Positions 17,034-25,784 of a DNA stretch of 64,000 nt are shown piece after piece. The first letter of the stretch is position 1. Each line of letters begins with the position of its first letter. The stretch comes from Pedosphaera parvula Ellin514. Lineage in GTDB: Bacteria; Verrucomicrobiota; Verrucomicrobiia; Limisphaerales; Pedosphaeraceae. Made by a program: the position numbers and the translations under genes. The notes beneath the pieces were generated by a model, which was given only the letters and a program-made list of their open reading frames with translations, had not been told where the DNA came from and did not search any database. The stretch is taken from assembly GCF_000172555.1 (NCBI RefSeq), contig NZ_ABOX02000028.1:1-64000 (forward strand), given 5' to 3'.

Positions 17034-19412
17034 TCAGGGCTTGATCTCGACCCAAAAGGGAGAAGCCCAGGCGCGGTTGCCGTCAGCTTGTTGCAACCGC
17101 ACATAAAAAATATGGGATCCGGTGAGGGTCCCATCTGGTTCGAAGGAAAATGTTCCTTCTGCCGCATTCCCTGGAAGACTTTTCTTAAGGTCTCCATCCA
17201 CCAGTAAATCCACACTGGAAATTGGGGCTGTTCCTTTCACTTCGACTTTGATCGGTGACATTGAGTTGGTGCTGAAACTTTCTCCCATCCAATGTTCACC
17301 AGCAAAAACCTTCAGTTTGATATGCGCCGTGGCTCCAAACGTGCGCCTTGCCTGCATCGCCCGAAAAATGCTCTCGCGCGTTGGTTTCTCGGCCCAAACA
17401 CAGGCGAAGCTGGCATCAGTGGAAAGATGATCGCTGCTGGCAATAATGCCGAACTTATGGCCGCGTAAGAGACCTTCCTTCGCATCCTTCTCTTTGGCAT
17501 CATTGCGAAAACCCTGATAAATTTCCATTAGGGGCCGATGCACATCGTCTTTGTAGTTCCACAAAATGCGGTTAAAAGGCTGGTGTGCAATCGTGAAGGT
17601 ATTTGTATCCAACTCGGTCCAGAACTGAGTGAGCGGATAGGTGTGTGGACGCAGCATATCGTCACGCAGCGAAATGACGTTATGATCCGTGTCCACCCGG
17701 CTGCGTTCATAAGAATAAAAAGGGACGAAACGATCGATGAGTTGGTGCCGATTCACTTCCTTCCGACTGCGCCACCAGATCAAGCTAAGCGGGTTTCCCA
17801 TGGCCAGGTCATGCGTGTGATCGGTGATGCCGAGAAAGTCGAGTGGTGCCGCATCAATGGCATAGCGATAAGCGTCGTCAATCGAGCCATCGCTCGGGGC
17901 AAAGCAGAGCGAAATGTCCGTGTGACGGTGAAGGTCGCCAGTGAAGAGTTCGTAGCCCTTGCCAGCGAGTTCAGTCGAGGGACGGATATGTTTGGCTGGT
18001 TTGGAATGTGGTGATGAAGCCTGTTCGATTTTGACAGAGGACACTGGAATCGCTGAGGTGCCTGCTTCCAAATGAATGTTCGCAATCGCAACACCGTGGG
18101 GTTTCTCTGATTTCCGACGATCGGTGCGCCCGGTCGTCCACACAGTTGCGATGCCATCCTGACCGGGAACTGCCGAAAAACGTTGTAAGCTGTCACCTTG
18201 CCCCACCTCGAACGAATAGAGTTTTGACCAGTTGTCACCTGTGAGACACCTTGCGTAGAGCAGCGAGCTATCCTGTTTGTGATGCTCTGGAACGATGCCG
18301 ATCCAGGGAGTGTAAAAGTGGCGATAGGTAATCCAGAGACGGCCCTTGGGATCGATTGTCAGTTGACCTCCTTCATAGAAAGCCCCGGTGTATCTGAATC
18401 CTGCACGCGCTTCAGGTCGTTTGGCGGCGGCTTCCAGGGAGGGCATGGGAATTTCAATAGTCCGAATAACCGCCAGCGATTTGGAATCCAGTTCCGCCAG
18501 ACGCAAGCGGCGAAAGCGATGGAGTGGGCCGAGTTGATCGGTAATCAGGGTGGAATCTTTTTCGCCTGGCGTGCGGGCACGATAAGCCTTGCCCCAATTT
18601 TCTCCATCCTCCTCCCATAAAGCCCAAAGCCGCCCGGAAGGTTCGGCCGCAATCTGAGCATGCGCCTGGAAGGCAGGGCCGTCGGCTACAGTGACAATCC
18701 TGCCAATTTCATTGCCATGCAGAGTGCGTGCCAGCACGTTGTAACTCTCGCCATCGTAACTATCCCAAACGATGTGGACATCGCCGGACTTGGTGATCGT
18801 GAGGGCAGGGGCCCAATCGCCTAGAGGTGAGTCGCTGATGCGTATCGGCTCTTGTTGATCATGGGAAGTCACATGCCGTGCGAAAATATCGAATTGACCA
18901 TCATGATCACCCTGCCAGACAAACCACAAACCTTCCTTCGCATCAGCGACAACGCGATGGTTGATGTCGGCGCCTGCACCGGGACTGACGCGGATGGGAG
19001 CGGCGAACGATCCATCCTTCTTGAGTTGTTGAACGAAAACATCCCAATCTCCATCCCTGGCAGCTTCGTACGAAACCCAAAGTTCGCCTTTGGCATCGAT
19101 GACTGGAGTGGGATTGGCAAAATCACCAGGTTCGGTGTTGAGGCGGATTTTTTGTGACCAGCTGCCATCAGGTTTGCGGCAACCAACCCAAAGGACATCG
19201 CCCTTTCCCGGTTGAAGTTCCAGCCATGCCAACCACAACCCATCAGGAGTTGAGGCAACCCCGGCATCGTAAAATAATTCATTCTCCAGCATGGTGGCTG
19301 GAATCTTTTGATCCGCGGGATCGTAAAGAAAAAATGGTTCCTGCAATTTTTGAGCACGAAGGCTCAGGGCAATGAGCAGGAAGAAGCAGAAGAGAAATCC
19401 GCGTTTCATCAT
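17034..19412 (-). CDS. Large secreted protein with beta-propeller and PHP-like metal-hydrolase domain
   Basis: A signal peptide (MMKRGFLFCFFLLIALSLRA) is followed by about 430 residues of repeated W/D-rich blades (LWLAWLELQPGKGDVLWVG, LWVSYEAARDGDWDVFV, LWFVWQGDHDGQFDIFA). This indicates a periplasmic beta-propeller. The C-terminal part starts LFTGDLHRHTDIS, with an HxH metal motif, then FLGITDHTHD and later GIIASSDHLS. These match PHP/DUF3604-type phosphoesterases. A beta-sandwich tail ends the protein. The substrate is not known. It starts 35 bp after trpG on the same strand, which may be chance. Confidence 0.65.
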   Translation of the reverse strand: MMKRGFLFCFFLLIALSLRAQKLQEPFFLYDPADQKIPATMLENELFYDAGVASTPDGLWLAWLELQPGKGDVLWVGCRKPDGSWSQKIRLNTEPGDFANPTPVIDAKGELWVSYEAARDGDWDVFVQQLKKDGSFAAPIRVSPGAGADINHRVVADAKEGLWFVWQGDHDGQFDIFARHVTSHDQQEPIRISDSPLGDWAPALTITKSGDVHIVWDSYDGESYNVLARTLHGNEIGRIVTVADGPAFQAHAQIAAEPSGRLWALWEEDGENWGKAYRARTPGEKDSTLITDQLGPLHRFRRLRLAELDSKSLAVIRTIEIPMPSLEAAAKRPEARAGFRYTGAFYEGGQLTIDPKGRLWITYRHFYTPWIGIVPEHHKQDSSLLYARCLTGDNWSKLYSFEVGQGDSLQRFSAVPGQDGIATVWTTGRTDRRKSEKPHGVAIANIHLEAGTSAIPVSSVKIEQASSPHSKPAKHIRPSTELAGKGYELFTGDLHRHTDISLCFAPSDGSIDDAYRYAIDAAPLDFLGITDHTHDLAMGNPLSLIWWRSRKEVNRHQLIDRFVPFYSYERSRVDTDHNVISLRDDMLRPHTYPLTQFWTELDTNTFTIAHQPFNRILWNYKDDVHRPLMEIYQGFRNDAKEKDAKEGLLRGHKFGIIASSDHLSTDASFACVWAEKPTRESIFRAMQARRTFGATAHIKLKVFAGEHWMGESFSTNSMSPIKVEVKGTAPISSVDLLVDGDLKKSLPGNAAEGTFSFEPDGTLTGSHIFYVRLQQADGNRAWASPFWVEIKP

Positions 19413-19447
19413 GGTTGGTGAGCTAGACGAAACGCCGTTTGTAAAGG

Positions 19448-20014
19448 TTACTTCAGCTTTAAGAAGTTCTTCAGGATGGTGCGACCCTGATCCGTCAAAA
19501 TGCTCTCCGGATGAAACTGCACGCCCCAGATGGGATATTCCTTATGACGCACGCCCATGATTTCGCCTTCGTCGGTTTCAGCAGTAATTTCCAGGCAATC
19601 TGGAATGGTATCGCGCTTGATCACGAGTGAATGATAGCGGGTGGCTGCAAAGGGATTCGGCATGTCCTGGAAGAGATACTTGCCATCATGCGAAATCGGC
19701 GAGGTTTTGCCGTGCATCATGCGATAATTCACAACGACTTCAGCGCCGAAGGTATGGCCGATGCATTGATGGCCGAGACAGACACCAAAGAGCGGTAGCT
19801 TGGGGCCGAAGGTGCGGATGATTTCGTTGGACAAACCCGATTCGCGCGGCGAGCAGGGACCGGGCGAAATCATGATGCGTTCAGGGTTCAGGTCCTTGAT
19901 CTGGTCAAGCGTGATCTGGTCATTGCGATGGACCTGCAGGTCCACCTTCATTTCGCCCAGATATTGCACCAGGTTGTAAGTAAACGAATCGTAATTGTCG
20001 ATAACGAGAACCAT
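19448..20014 (-). CDS. trpG: Anthranilate/aminodeoxychorismate synthase glutaminase subunit
   Basis: A class I glutamine amidotransferase that delivers ammonia to TrpE or PabB for tryptophan or folate synthesis. It starts with the family hallmark [20 protein letters not shown] and has the oxyanion strand MISPGPCSP. The nucleophile is Cys79 in [10 protein letters not shown], and the His-Glu pair lies in [11 protein letters not shown]. Its 188 residues are the standalone length. The synthase partner is not in the window, so the trpG/pabA choice is open; one protein often serves both pathways. Confidence 0.9.
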   Translation of the reverse strand: MVLVIDNYDSFTYNLVQYLGEMKVDLQVHRNDQITLDQIKDLNPERIMISPGPCSPRESGLSNEIIRTFGPKLPLFGVCLGHQCIGHTFGAEVVVNYRMMHGKTSPISHDGKYLFQDMPNPFAATRYHSLVIKRDTIPDCLEITAETDEGEIMGVRHKEYPIWGVQFHPESILTDQGRTILKNFLKLK

Positions 20015-20139
20015 AAACAGACAATCAGCCTACACTACGCTGGAGGATTTGGAAACCGTAAAGGTCAGACTTCAAAAACTTTCAAAAACTTCTTTCCATC
20101 CCCGTTAACATTCTGTATCCCATCACCCGAAGAATTTCC

Positions 20140-20400
20140 GTGTGCGGCCCTTACGCTCGCGTCTTTGTTTACCCCGTCCCCGGCTAGCTCATCACCAACT
20201 ATTACAACACCATCGCATCCCGCGTGAACCCGCCCGGAAACTTCACGGCGGCCAGCTTCCTCACACCCAACGGTCCGTCAGACGACTGCAATCCCACCGG
20301 CCCCGTTGATCTAACCAACGTCATCTCGACGCCAACTCCCAGCAACGGCACCACTGTGGGCCTCACCATTCCATCCGAATCGACCGCATGTCTTAAGCAG
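20140..20400 (+). pseudogene. Possible degraded coding fragment at the island edge
   Basis: The plus frame beginning at 20140 reads VCGPYARVFVYPVPG. A TAG at 20185 interrupts it, then it continues for about 70 codons (LITNYYNTIASRVNPPGNF..., SNGTTVGLTIPSES). Third codon positions are mostly C or G, as expected for decayed coding DNA rather than spacer. It runs up to the end of the convergent nuclease-like gene. It could be the other side of whatever gene the island invaded, but no family can be named. Confidence 0.3.
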
Positions 20401-20407
20401 CAGGATT

Positions 20408-22330
20408 TTACATTAAAGCTTTGTCCAGCAGATAAATCCCTGAATACGGCCAGTGCTCAAGTTCCACATCTACCAGTATGACAAGCGCTTGGTCCGCGCC
20501 GGTCTCAATCATCGCACGCTCGGCAAAATTTCTCACAACTAAGTCACGCTTGGGGTATATTTCTGTTAATACTGGAGTAGCCACCACGACGGCGTTTAGA
20601 ACTGCAGATTTCACGGGATTCCAAATAGCCTCTACATTTTCGAACGTTGAATGCAGTTGCTGTTTTACTTTTGTGGAAAGTTCTCCAAATTGATCTTCAA
20701 AAGCATGTTGATCTTCATCAGGCATGTCGAGAAGCACGCAGCCGATCTCATATCGTCTTCTAACACCTTTTCTGTCTAATGCTTCAAAGATCTGTTGCCA
20801 CCATTTGCTTAACGATCGTTTGGGACGTTCAAATTGAACGTCATCTGAAGAGCCCATGAAAAAAGGATCCAATTTGCTACGGAGGCGGCTAAGCACAAGA
20901 AGGACCTTGGAGTCTGGTAGAGATTTTTCCGCGAATCCAGTTTGAAGATAGTAGACTAGCAGGTCGAGTTCATCCCCAATAAACTGGCGGTGCAGCTCGA
21001 AAGCAGCGCGCCGGGTTAAATAATGCAACAACTCATAAGGCGTTGCAAAAAGTTCTAATGCAATCTCAAGGTCTGCTAGCGACACGGTCGGAACTGGAGG
21101 AACGTTAGGCCTTGCAAGGCCCGCAGCCTGCAATCCAGGAAGTTGAGTCGCTATCGGCCCAAATCTTTCCAAAGTGATGGTTAAGCAAAAAATTTGTTTA
21201 ATTTTTGACGCATCAACTTTGTTTACGGCTCCTCTCTCAGTTGTAAAAGCGTGTTTCCGTGGATGATCTCGCAATAAGGCGGCGAATGCATGAGCTTGTT
21301 TTGTTGCTTCAGTGATCAATTGCTCAATTTCCTGTTTGATGCTGAGTCCCCCCCTTTTTGCTATCGGATTAATCGCACCGGACTTTTCTTCGACAATAAG
21401 GGCGATAGAGTCGAAGATCAAAAGGAGGTCGTTTTCACCTTTTTCCCCCGCATCAGGATTTTCCCATTTACTGCCTTTGAAACACTCCGCATCAGGAAAC
21501 CTCTGCTGGAATAGTTGGGAAGTATATTGCTCTAAAAATTCCCCTCGTCGCTTCAAATATTTTTGTTTTAAGGCCGGACTTTGACTTATAAGTGCTTCAA
21601 ACAATAGAAAGCAGAATCCTTGGAAGAGCGACAAGATCGGCCAGAATAGAATATTGGGCGTCGCTCGAATGATAGGTCGCAGCCAGATCGGGTTGGCAAG
21701 AAGTAGATGGTGTCTGTTCGAATCACGCAACTCTCCGAGTTCCATCGCCCAATTGGAAAACATCCGTTGGACGTCCGGCGCAATGGCAGTATCCGAATAG
21801 GCGTTGACGAAATCACCTGCTTCGAACGCGAATGCTGTAAGCAAGAATGAATTGCTACGGTTCAAAAGCATCACTCGAACATTCTCAAACGTCCAGCCAT
21901 TATCTCTTACCCAACTCCTTACCACCTCAACTTGGATGCCGTTATCCTTGAAAACTCGTAGATACGCCTCAACAGCACCTTCCACAGTCTTCGGTTTCAT
22001 GAAGGATTTGACTCTAGTGACGTGTTCTTGAAGTCGTTGGCCAGCGGATTCAAGTTGCGAGCGAACAGCATCGACCACCAAACAAACACGGATGCCAAGC
22101 TCGCCTTCGATCGCTTCTTCGAGAGGCTCGTATAGCTGCTTCAGGACACGAATGGTTTGCTCTTCATAGCCCCAGTTTCTCACCACCATGGTGTGAGTTC
22201 TCAGCATCGAACGAAACCGCAACGTAGCGATTTCTTCATCGGAAAGAGTGGCGCTGTAATCAGCAAAATCTTTTGCGCTGTATAGATATGCGACATACGA
22301 CGTGAGGTCTCGAAATTCTTGGAACTCCAC
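20408..22330 (-). CDS. Large PD-(D/E)XK-like protein abutting rhs debris
   Basis: I do not recognise a named family. The central part carries a nuclease-like signature: [14 protein letters not shown], then [21 protein letters not shown], which fits an E...D...ExK core. A Gln-containing helix ([17 protein letters not shown]) follows, as in many PD-(D/E)XK enzymes. The preceding region is helical, with two hydrophobic stretches ([20 protein letters not shown]). The open frame continues upstream, but that part is antisense to rhs. The GTG at 22330, with GGAG five bases before it, lies at the junction, so the true N-terminus may be lost or displaced. A defence or toxin-related role is an inference. 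Confidence 0.5.
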   Translation of the reverse strand: MEFQEFRDLTSYVAYLYSAKDFADYSATLSDEEIATLRFRSMLRTHTMVVRNWGYEEQTIRVLKQLYEPLEEAIEGELGIRVCLVVDAVRSQLESAGQRLQEHVTRVKSFMKPKTVEGAVEAYLRVFKDNGIQVEVVRSWVRDNGWTFENVRVMLLNRSNSFLLTAFAFEAGDFVNAYSDTAIAPDVQRMFSNWAMELGELRDSNRHHLLLANPIWLRPIIRATPNILFWPILSLFQGFCFLLFEALISQSPALKQKYLKRRGEFLEQYTSQLFQQRFPDAECFKGSKWENPDAGEKGENDLLLIFDSIALIVEEKSGAINPIAKRGGLSIKQEIEQLITEATKQAHAFAALLRDHPRKHAFTTERGAVNKVDASKIKQIFCLTITLERFGPIATQLPGLQAAGLARPNVPPVPTVSLADLEIALELFATPYELLHYLTRRAAFELHRQFIGDELDLLVYYLQTGFAEKSLPDSKVLLVLSRLRSKLDPFFMGSSDDVQFERPKRSLSKWWQQIFEALDRKGVRRRYEIGCVLLDMPDEDQHAFEDQFGELSTKVKQQLHSTFENVEAIWNPVKSAVLNAVVVATPVLTEIYPKRDLVVRNFAERAMIETGADQALVILVDVELEHWPYSGIYLLDKALM

Positions 22331-22756
22331 CCCAACTCCGGCACCTACTACTACGGCTATCGCTACTATGAACCCAACCTCCAAAGGTGGTTAAACCGTG
22401 ATCCAATAAAGGAAGCGGGAGGAATTAACCTCTACGGGTATGTGGGCAACAGTCCGATCAACAAGATTGATCGATTTGGGCTTCAATATGAGCCAGTGGT
22501 AGAGGAACTAGAACCGTTATTGCAAGAATTGGAACCAGCGATAGAAAAAGTAGAAGCTGAGGTTGAGGAGGGAGTGGAAACGCTATGGAGTAAGGTTGAA
22601 GATTTTTTCTCTGACAATGCAAATCAAGCCCGGGTGAACCAAGGATTGGGCCAAGCGGCTGAAAACGCAACCGGTCTTCTAAAGAATACGACACGTATTC
22701 CGTCATTGAATGGCACGGCGTGCTATCGTATTCCTGACCTGTTGCCTCAAGGATAA
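22319..22756 (+). pseudogene. 3' part of an Rhs gene: core end plus start of toxin domain
   Basis: The translation begins in the Rhs-associated core and shows its hallmark end: [49 protein letters not shown]. An acidic linker of VE/EE repeats follows, then TACYRIPDL, the opening of a C-terminal toxin domain. No upstream rhs sequence is in frame (stop at 22283), so everything before the core is missing. The last codons (LLPQG) come from an inserted element that starts at 22741. Removing 22741-24155 joins this frame to 24156-24351 with no shift, giving a 205-residue remnant. Confidence 0.8.
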
Positions 22757-22784
22757 ATGACACCGGGGATTGGACCGGATTTGG

Positions 22785-22790
22785 GTATTC
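22785..22790. repeat. Target duplication GTATTC, left copy
   Basis: Six-base direct repeat flanking the inner IS; the other copy is at 24089-24094. Confidence 0.8.
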
Positions 22791-22850
22791 GTTGCCTCAC
22801 ATTAAATGACACCGACGTGTTTATTGTTTTTCCCTCCGTCAGGAGGGTCC

Positions 22851-22884
22851 TTTTGCCCCTGCTGCTGCAGCAGCAGGGGCAAAA
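22851..22884. terminator. 34-bp perfect palindrome inside the IS, terminator-like
   Basis: The arms TTTTGCCCCTGCTGCTG and CAGCAGCAGGGGCAAAA match perfectly with no spacer. The palindrome lies just after the transposase stop codon, with T/A runs on both sides, so it could stop transcription in either direction. It is preceded by a smaller hairpin, CCCTCC/GGAGGG. Confidence 0.7.
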
Positions 22885-22910
22885 AAATTTCTCATTCTTC
22901 CATCCCGTCC

Positions 22911-24044
22911 TCATTTTAAGATCGGTCTGAGTTGTTTATCCGTTTGCCTGGCCAGTTCAAAGGGATCGACGGCGTAATACCAGTCGCGCAACCGTTGCGC
23001 CTGTTTCCTACCCAGTTGTCCGCTGCTCACCAGCCGCTGGTAGGCCGTCTGCGGACGGTCGTGACGGCGAACCCAGCGGCTGCCTTCCCGATGCTTGGCC
23101 ACCAGCTTGGCTGAGGGCAGAAAAAAGTTCTGCAATGGCCCCCAGGTTTCCTTGTAAAGCTGGTTGATCAAGGGCACCGCTGCCGGAGATTCCAACCGGG
23201 CATAGCCCAGAACCTGCCGCGGCCACATCCAGTTCTTCTGCTCCACATGCGCATTGTCATCTTTATGATAAGGGCGTGAGCGGGTGAGTTTTACGGGCAC
23301 CACGCGCTCCTGCAGGTAACGCACCAGATGCCAGTTCAGCCATTCGCTCCCATTGTCAAAATCCATCCCCAGCAAAGGAAATGGCAGGTTTTTTTCCACG
23401 TCCCGGGTTTGCTCCAACACCCCTTGGGCACCCTTGTTCCACACGGCCCGACCTTCCGTCCACCCACTCCCCAAACACGTGTAGGTCAGGCTCCAAATGA
23501 AATCACCCGCCAGGCTGGAACCGCAATGCGCCACGCTGTCCGCCTCCAAAAATCCCGGACGTTGCTCATCCCACACTTCCCCCTGAATGGGAATCTGGGT
23601 CCGCAACAGCGTGCCGGGCCGGGTGCCACATAACCGGCGAGGGACTTCCGCTTTGAGCGGCGCCAGCAGCCGGTCCAGGGTCGCGGCACTGACCTTTCCC
23701 AAGAGCTTCTTCTGTGCTGGCAAAAGACTGCCGTAGTGCTTGCCATAATGCGGCAACCACAGGGCCAGCGCCGGTTCCAGCCGCTTGCCACAAAGCTGTT
23801 CACTGGCTTTCCAGATCCGCTCGACCACCTCACGCACCGGCTCATAGACCGGTTCGGCCCCGGGGCGCACTCCGCCCTTGGGCTTGGGCAATTGATCCCC
23901 CAACAACTTGATCGCATGCTTGCGATCATAGCCATGATGTTCACAAAACTCATCGAGCATCCGCGTTTTTCCTTCCCGCCCTCGACCGGCATACCGCCTC
24001 CGCAAACGTTCCAACTCTTCCGTCCGACAACTGCTCTTTGGCAT
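22911..24044 (-). CDS. IS transposase with rve-type DDE domain
   Basis: The N-terminus holds a helix-turn-helix region (ELERLRRRYAGRGREGKTRM, EFCEHHGYDRKHAIKLLGD). The catalytic rve/integrase core has D in GFLEADSVAHCG, D in LLGMDFDNGSEWLN and E in KDDNAHVEQKNW, a full DDE triad with normal spacing. The protein is of IS481/ISNCY-like type; the exact family needs an ISfinder comparison. Two ATGs are six bases apart; the second (24044) is better spaced from the GGAG ribosome site and is chosen. Length (about 377 residues) and triad indicate a functional enzyme. Confidence 0.88.
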   Translation of the reverse strand: MPKSSCRTEELERLRRRYAGRGREGKTRMLDEFCEHHGYDRKHAIKLLGDQLPKPKGGVRPGAEPVYEPVREVVERIWKASEQLCGKRLEPALALWLPHYGKHYGSLLPAQKKLLGKVSAATLDRLLAPLKAEVPRRLCGTRPGTLLRTQIPIQGEVWDEQRPGFLEADSVAHCGSSLAGDFIWSLTYTCLGSGWTEGRAVWNKGAQGVLEQTRDVEKNLPFPLLGMDFDNGSEWLNWHLVRYLQERVVPVKLTRSRPYHKDDNAHVEQKNWMWPRQVLGYARLESPAAVPLINQLYKETWGPLQNFFLPSAKLVAKHREGSRWVRRHDRPQTAYQRLVSSGQLGRKQAQRLRDWYYAVDPFELARQTDKQLRPILK

Positions 24045-24088
24045 CTTCATTCTCCAAGTTTGTCGGTGTCATTTTCCCGTGAGGCAAC

Positions 24089-24094
24089 GTATTC
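24089..24094. repeat. Target duplication GTATTC, right copy
   Basis: Direct repeat matching 22785-22790 at the right end of the IS. Confidence 0.8.
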
Positions 24095-24149
24095 CTTCAG
24101 TCCGGCTTCCCAACCTCTCTCCGGTGTCATTAATTATGAGTCAACTCGC

Positions 24150-24351
24150 TGACCTACTCAATCCCGCGTTAAAACTTATTGGGGACACCAAAAACGTGCA
24201 ATATCTTTCGATGACTCCTCAACTTCAGGATTTTATTGCTTACGCGCAGCAAATGGGGTATCAGTTTCAATTAACTGTCTCTGCTAATACTACATTGTCA
24301 TCATCGGTGATAAATGCCGTTCCAAATATCATAGTGCAACAATTACCATGA
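24150..24351 (+). pseudogene. C-terminal part of an Rhs-borne PD-(D/E)XK toxin domain
   Basis: The frame reads LNPALKLIGDTKNVQYLS, MTPQLQDFIAYAQQMGYQF and QLTVSANTTL, and ends at a TGA that overlaps the next start. Joined to RIPDL from the left fragment, it gives a RIPD...GDTKNVQYLS...QLQDFIAYA pattern. That pattern matches restriction-endonuclease-fold Rhs toxins (Tox-REase-7-like): D and the D-x-K pair form the active site and the Gln helix follows. The insertion separates it from its Rhs delivery core, so it cannot be made as part of the toxin. The first seven bases are the duplicated target. Confidence 0.75.
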
Positions 24352-25061
24352 GGAGATTTTCGCAGCCAAAGCGGTCGAATAGAACTGCGGGCGAGCTGTT
24401 GAAGCAGCGAGAGCGAGACCCGCAGTATCAAGATCGCTTACAGGAACAGGAAAGGCAGCGGATAGCCGCGGGAGAAGAATTTAAGGCGGCAGTGGCGCCA
24501 TTAATGGCGGAACTGGCTTCATGTGGATACGATATTGGCTCGCTTGCGGCGCTTGCACAATCCGACGCATATAAAAATACTGTTCCCATCCTAACGAAGT
24601 GGCTCGTCAAGACAACAAATCCACTCGTTAAAGAAACCATTATCAGAGCGCTGTCAGTTCCATGGGCGAGCGATGCCGCAAGAGTACTTGTGACAGAATT
24701 TCGTAACACTCCTGATAGTGCGAATACGGGGTTGAAGTGGACCATTGGCAGCGCCCTTGAGATACTTGCTGACGACGAGATTTCTGACGATCTTATCGAT
24801 TTGATAGAGGATAAGCGTCACGGCATTGCTCGACAAATGCTAGCCATTGCGTTGGGGAAAACAAAAAATCCTCGAGCAATGGCTGTGCTTATCAAGCTGC
24901 TTGAGGATGATGAAGTTTCTGGACATGCTATTATCGGGTTGAGAAAGCTAAATGCTAAAGAATGCCTGCCGACCATTGAACGCTTCATTAACCATCCGAA
25001 GGCTTGGATTCGCCGAGAAGCGAAAAAAACTGTCAATAAACTAAAAGACATGGGGCATTAG
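24348..25061 (+). CDS. HEAT-like repeat protein, probable immunity protein of the Rhs toxin
   Basis: The start overlaps the toxin stop by four bases (ATGA), which implies that the two were translated together. The 237-residue product has a charged N-terminal coiled segment (ELLKQRERDPQYQDRLQEQER) followed by helix pairs of HEAT/PBS-lyase type (LVKETIIRALSVPWASDAARVLV, GIARQMLAIALGKTKNPRAMAVLI, SGHAIIGLRKLNAKECLPTIERF). HEAT-like proteins are known among immunity proteins of polymorphic toxins. The neutralising role is inferred from position; the frame is intact while its toxin is broken. Confidence 0.65.
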   Translation: MRRFSQPKRSNRTAGELLKQRERDPQYQDRLQEQERQRIAAGEEFKAAVAPLMAELASCGYDIGSLAALAQSDAYKNTVPILTKWLVKTTNPLVKETIIRALSVPWASDAARVLVTEFRNTPDSANTGLKWTIGSALEILADDEISDDLIDLIEDKRHGIARQMLAIALGKTKNPRAMAVLIKLLEDDEVSGHAIIGLRKLNAKECLPTIERFINHPKAWIRREAKKTVNKLKDMGH

Positions 25062-25270
25062 TGGGTTGAGAATACCATCCTCGCCGTCCTCAACAATAGA
25101 CGGCAACCAATAGCAGGCTTTTGGCCAACTTTTCCGATGGCGGTACCGGTCACAGCTTCACGTTACTCACGGCCCTGTCTCTAAGTTAATAAAATAAATC
25201 CGATTAGTCCTATGAATCCTAATCGAGTTAACTACATTAACTCCGCAGAGTCATTCTTGAATCAAAACAG

Positions 25271-25732
25271 ATGAAACTACCGTACAAAGAAGGAACCTGG
25301 TTCGCTGTCCCACTCCGACAAGGTGGTTTTGCCATAGGTGTAGTTGCGCGGGCTACTGCGAAAGGAAAAGTCATCCTCGGCTACTTTTTCGGGCCACGGC
25401 GGATGTCGGTTCCAACACTGGAAGAGGTGGAAACTTTGAACCCACAGAACGCCATTCGTAAGCTTCAGGTCGGCGACCTTTCACTAGTTAAAGGTGAGTG
25501 GCCAATCATCGGCCTTTCCAAATCATGGGAGCGGGCGGATTGGCCAATGCCGGTCTTCATCCGCCGCGATCCTCTGCGGCCCAAGGCTTGGCTGGTCTAT
25601 CGCTCGGACACCGACCCCAATGTTGTTATTAGAGAAGAACCCGCGCCAAATGGACTCACAGGTTTGGAAAATGATTCATTATCAGGTGCGGGTGCTGCCG
25701 AAATTGTATTAACCAGGCTACTCACGAAGTGA
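25271..25732 (+). CDS. Imm26-type immunity protein
   Basis: The 153-residue product follows the Imm26 pattern of polymorphic-toxin immunity proteins. It has YKEGTWFAVPLRQGGFAIGVVAR at the N-terminus, then ILGYFFGPRR, VGDLSLVKGEWPIIG and WERADWPMPVFIRRDP. No cognate toxin gene is next to it, so it is an orphan immunity gene. Such genes often lie downstream of rhs toxin tips and protect against neighbouring strains or record earlier toxin modules. It is 209 bp after the HEAT gene, and the spacer contains no other gene. Confidence 0.75.
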   Translation: MKLPYKEGTWFAVPLRQGGFAIGVVARATAKGKVILGYFFGPRRMSVPTLEEVETLNPQNAIRKLQVGDLSLVKGEWPIIGLSKSWERADWPMPVFIRRDPLRPKAWLVYRSDTDPNVVIREEPAPNGLTGLENDSLSGAGAAEIVLTRLLTK

Positions 25733-25784
25733 GCGCTTTTGATATAGCTACGGGAGAATAGCGACAACTCCTGAACGAAAGGCG

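Larger units (their letters stand above)
22791..24088. mobile_element. Complete insertion sequence, 1298 bp, DDE transposase
   Basis: The element begins GTTGCCTCAC and ends GTGAGGCAAC. Its inverted ends extend for about 28 bp (GTTGCCTCAC...AAATGACACCGAC). It is flanked by the 6-bp direct repeat GTATTC and carries a single intact transposase gene on the minus strand plus a perfect palindrome near its left end. Intact ends, gene and target duplication suggest a recent insertion. It sits in the middle of the older inverted-repeat element. Confidence 0.88.
22741..24148. mobile_element. Small inverted-repeat (MITE-like) element split by an IS
   Basis: The two arms, 22741-22790 and 24095-24148, together make about 104 bp. 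The left end (GTTGCCTCAAGGATAAATGACACCG) and the reverse complement of the right end (GTTGACTCATAATTAATGACACCG) resemble each other. Both also resemble the ends of the IS inserted between them. Host sequence TGACCT (or CTGACCT) is duplicated at 22734-22740 and 24149-24155, the footprint of insertion into the Rhs toxin domain. It has no coding capacity and was probably mobilised by a transposase of the inner IS type. Confidence 0.7.
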
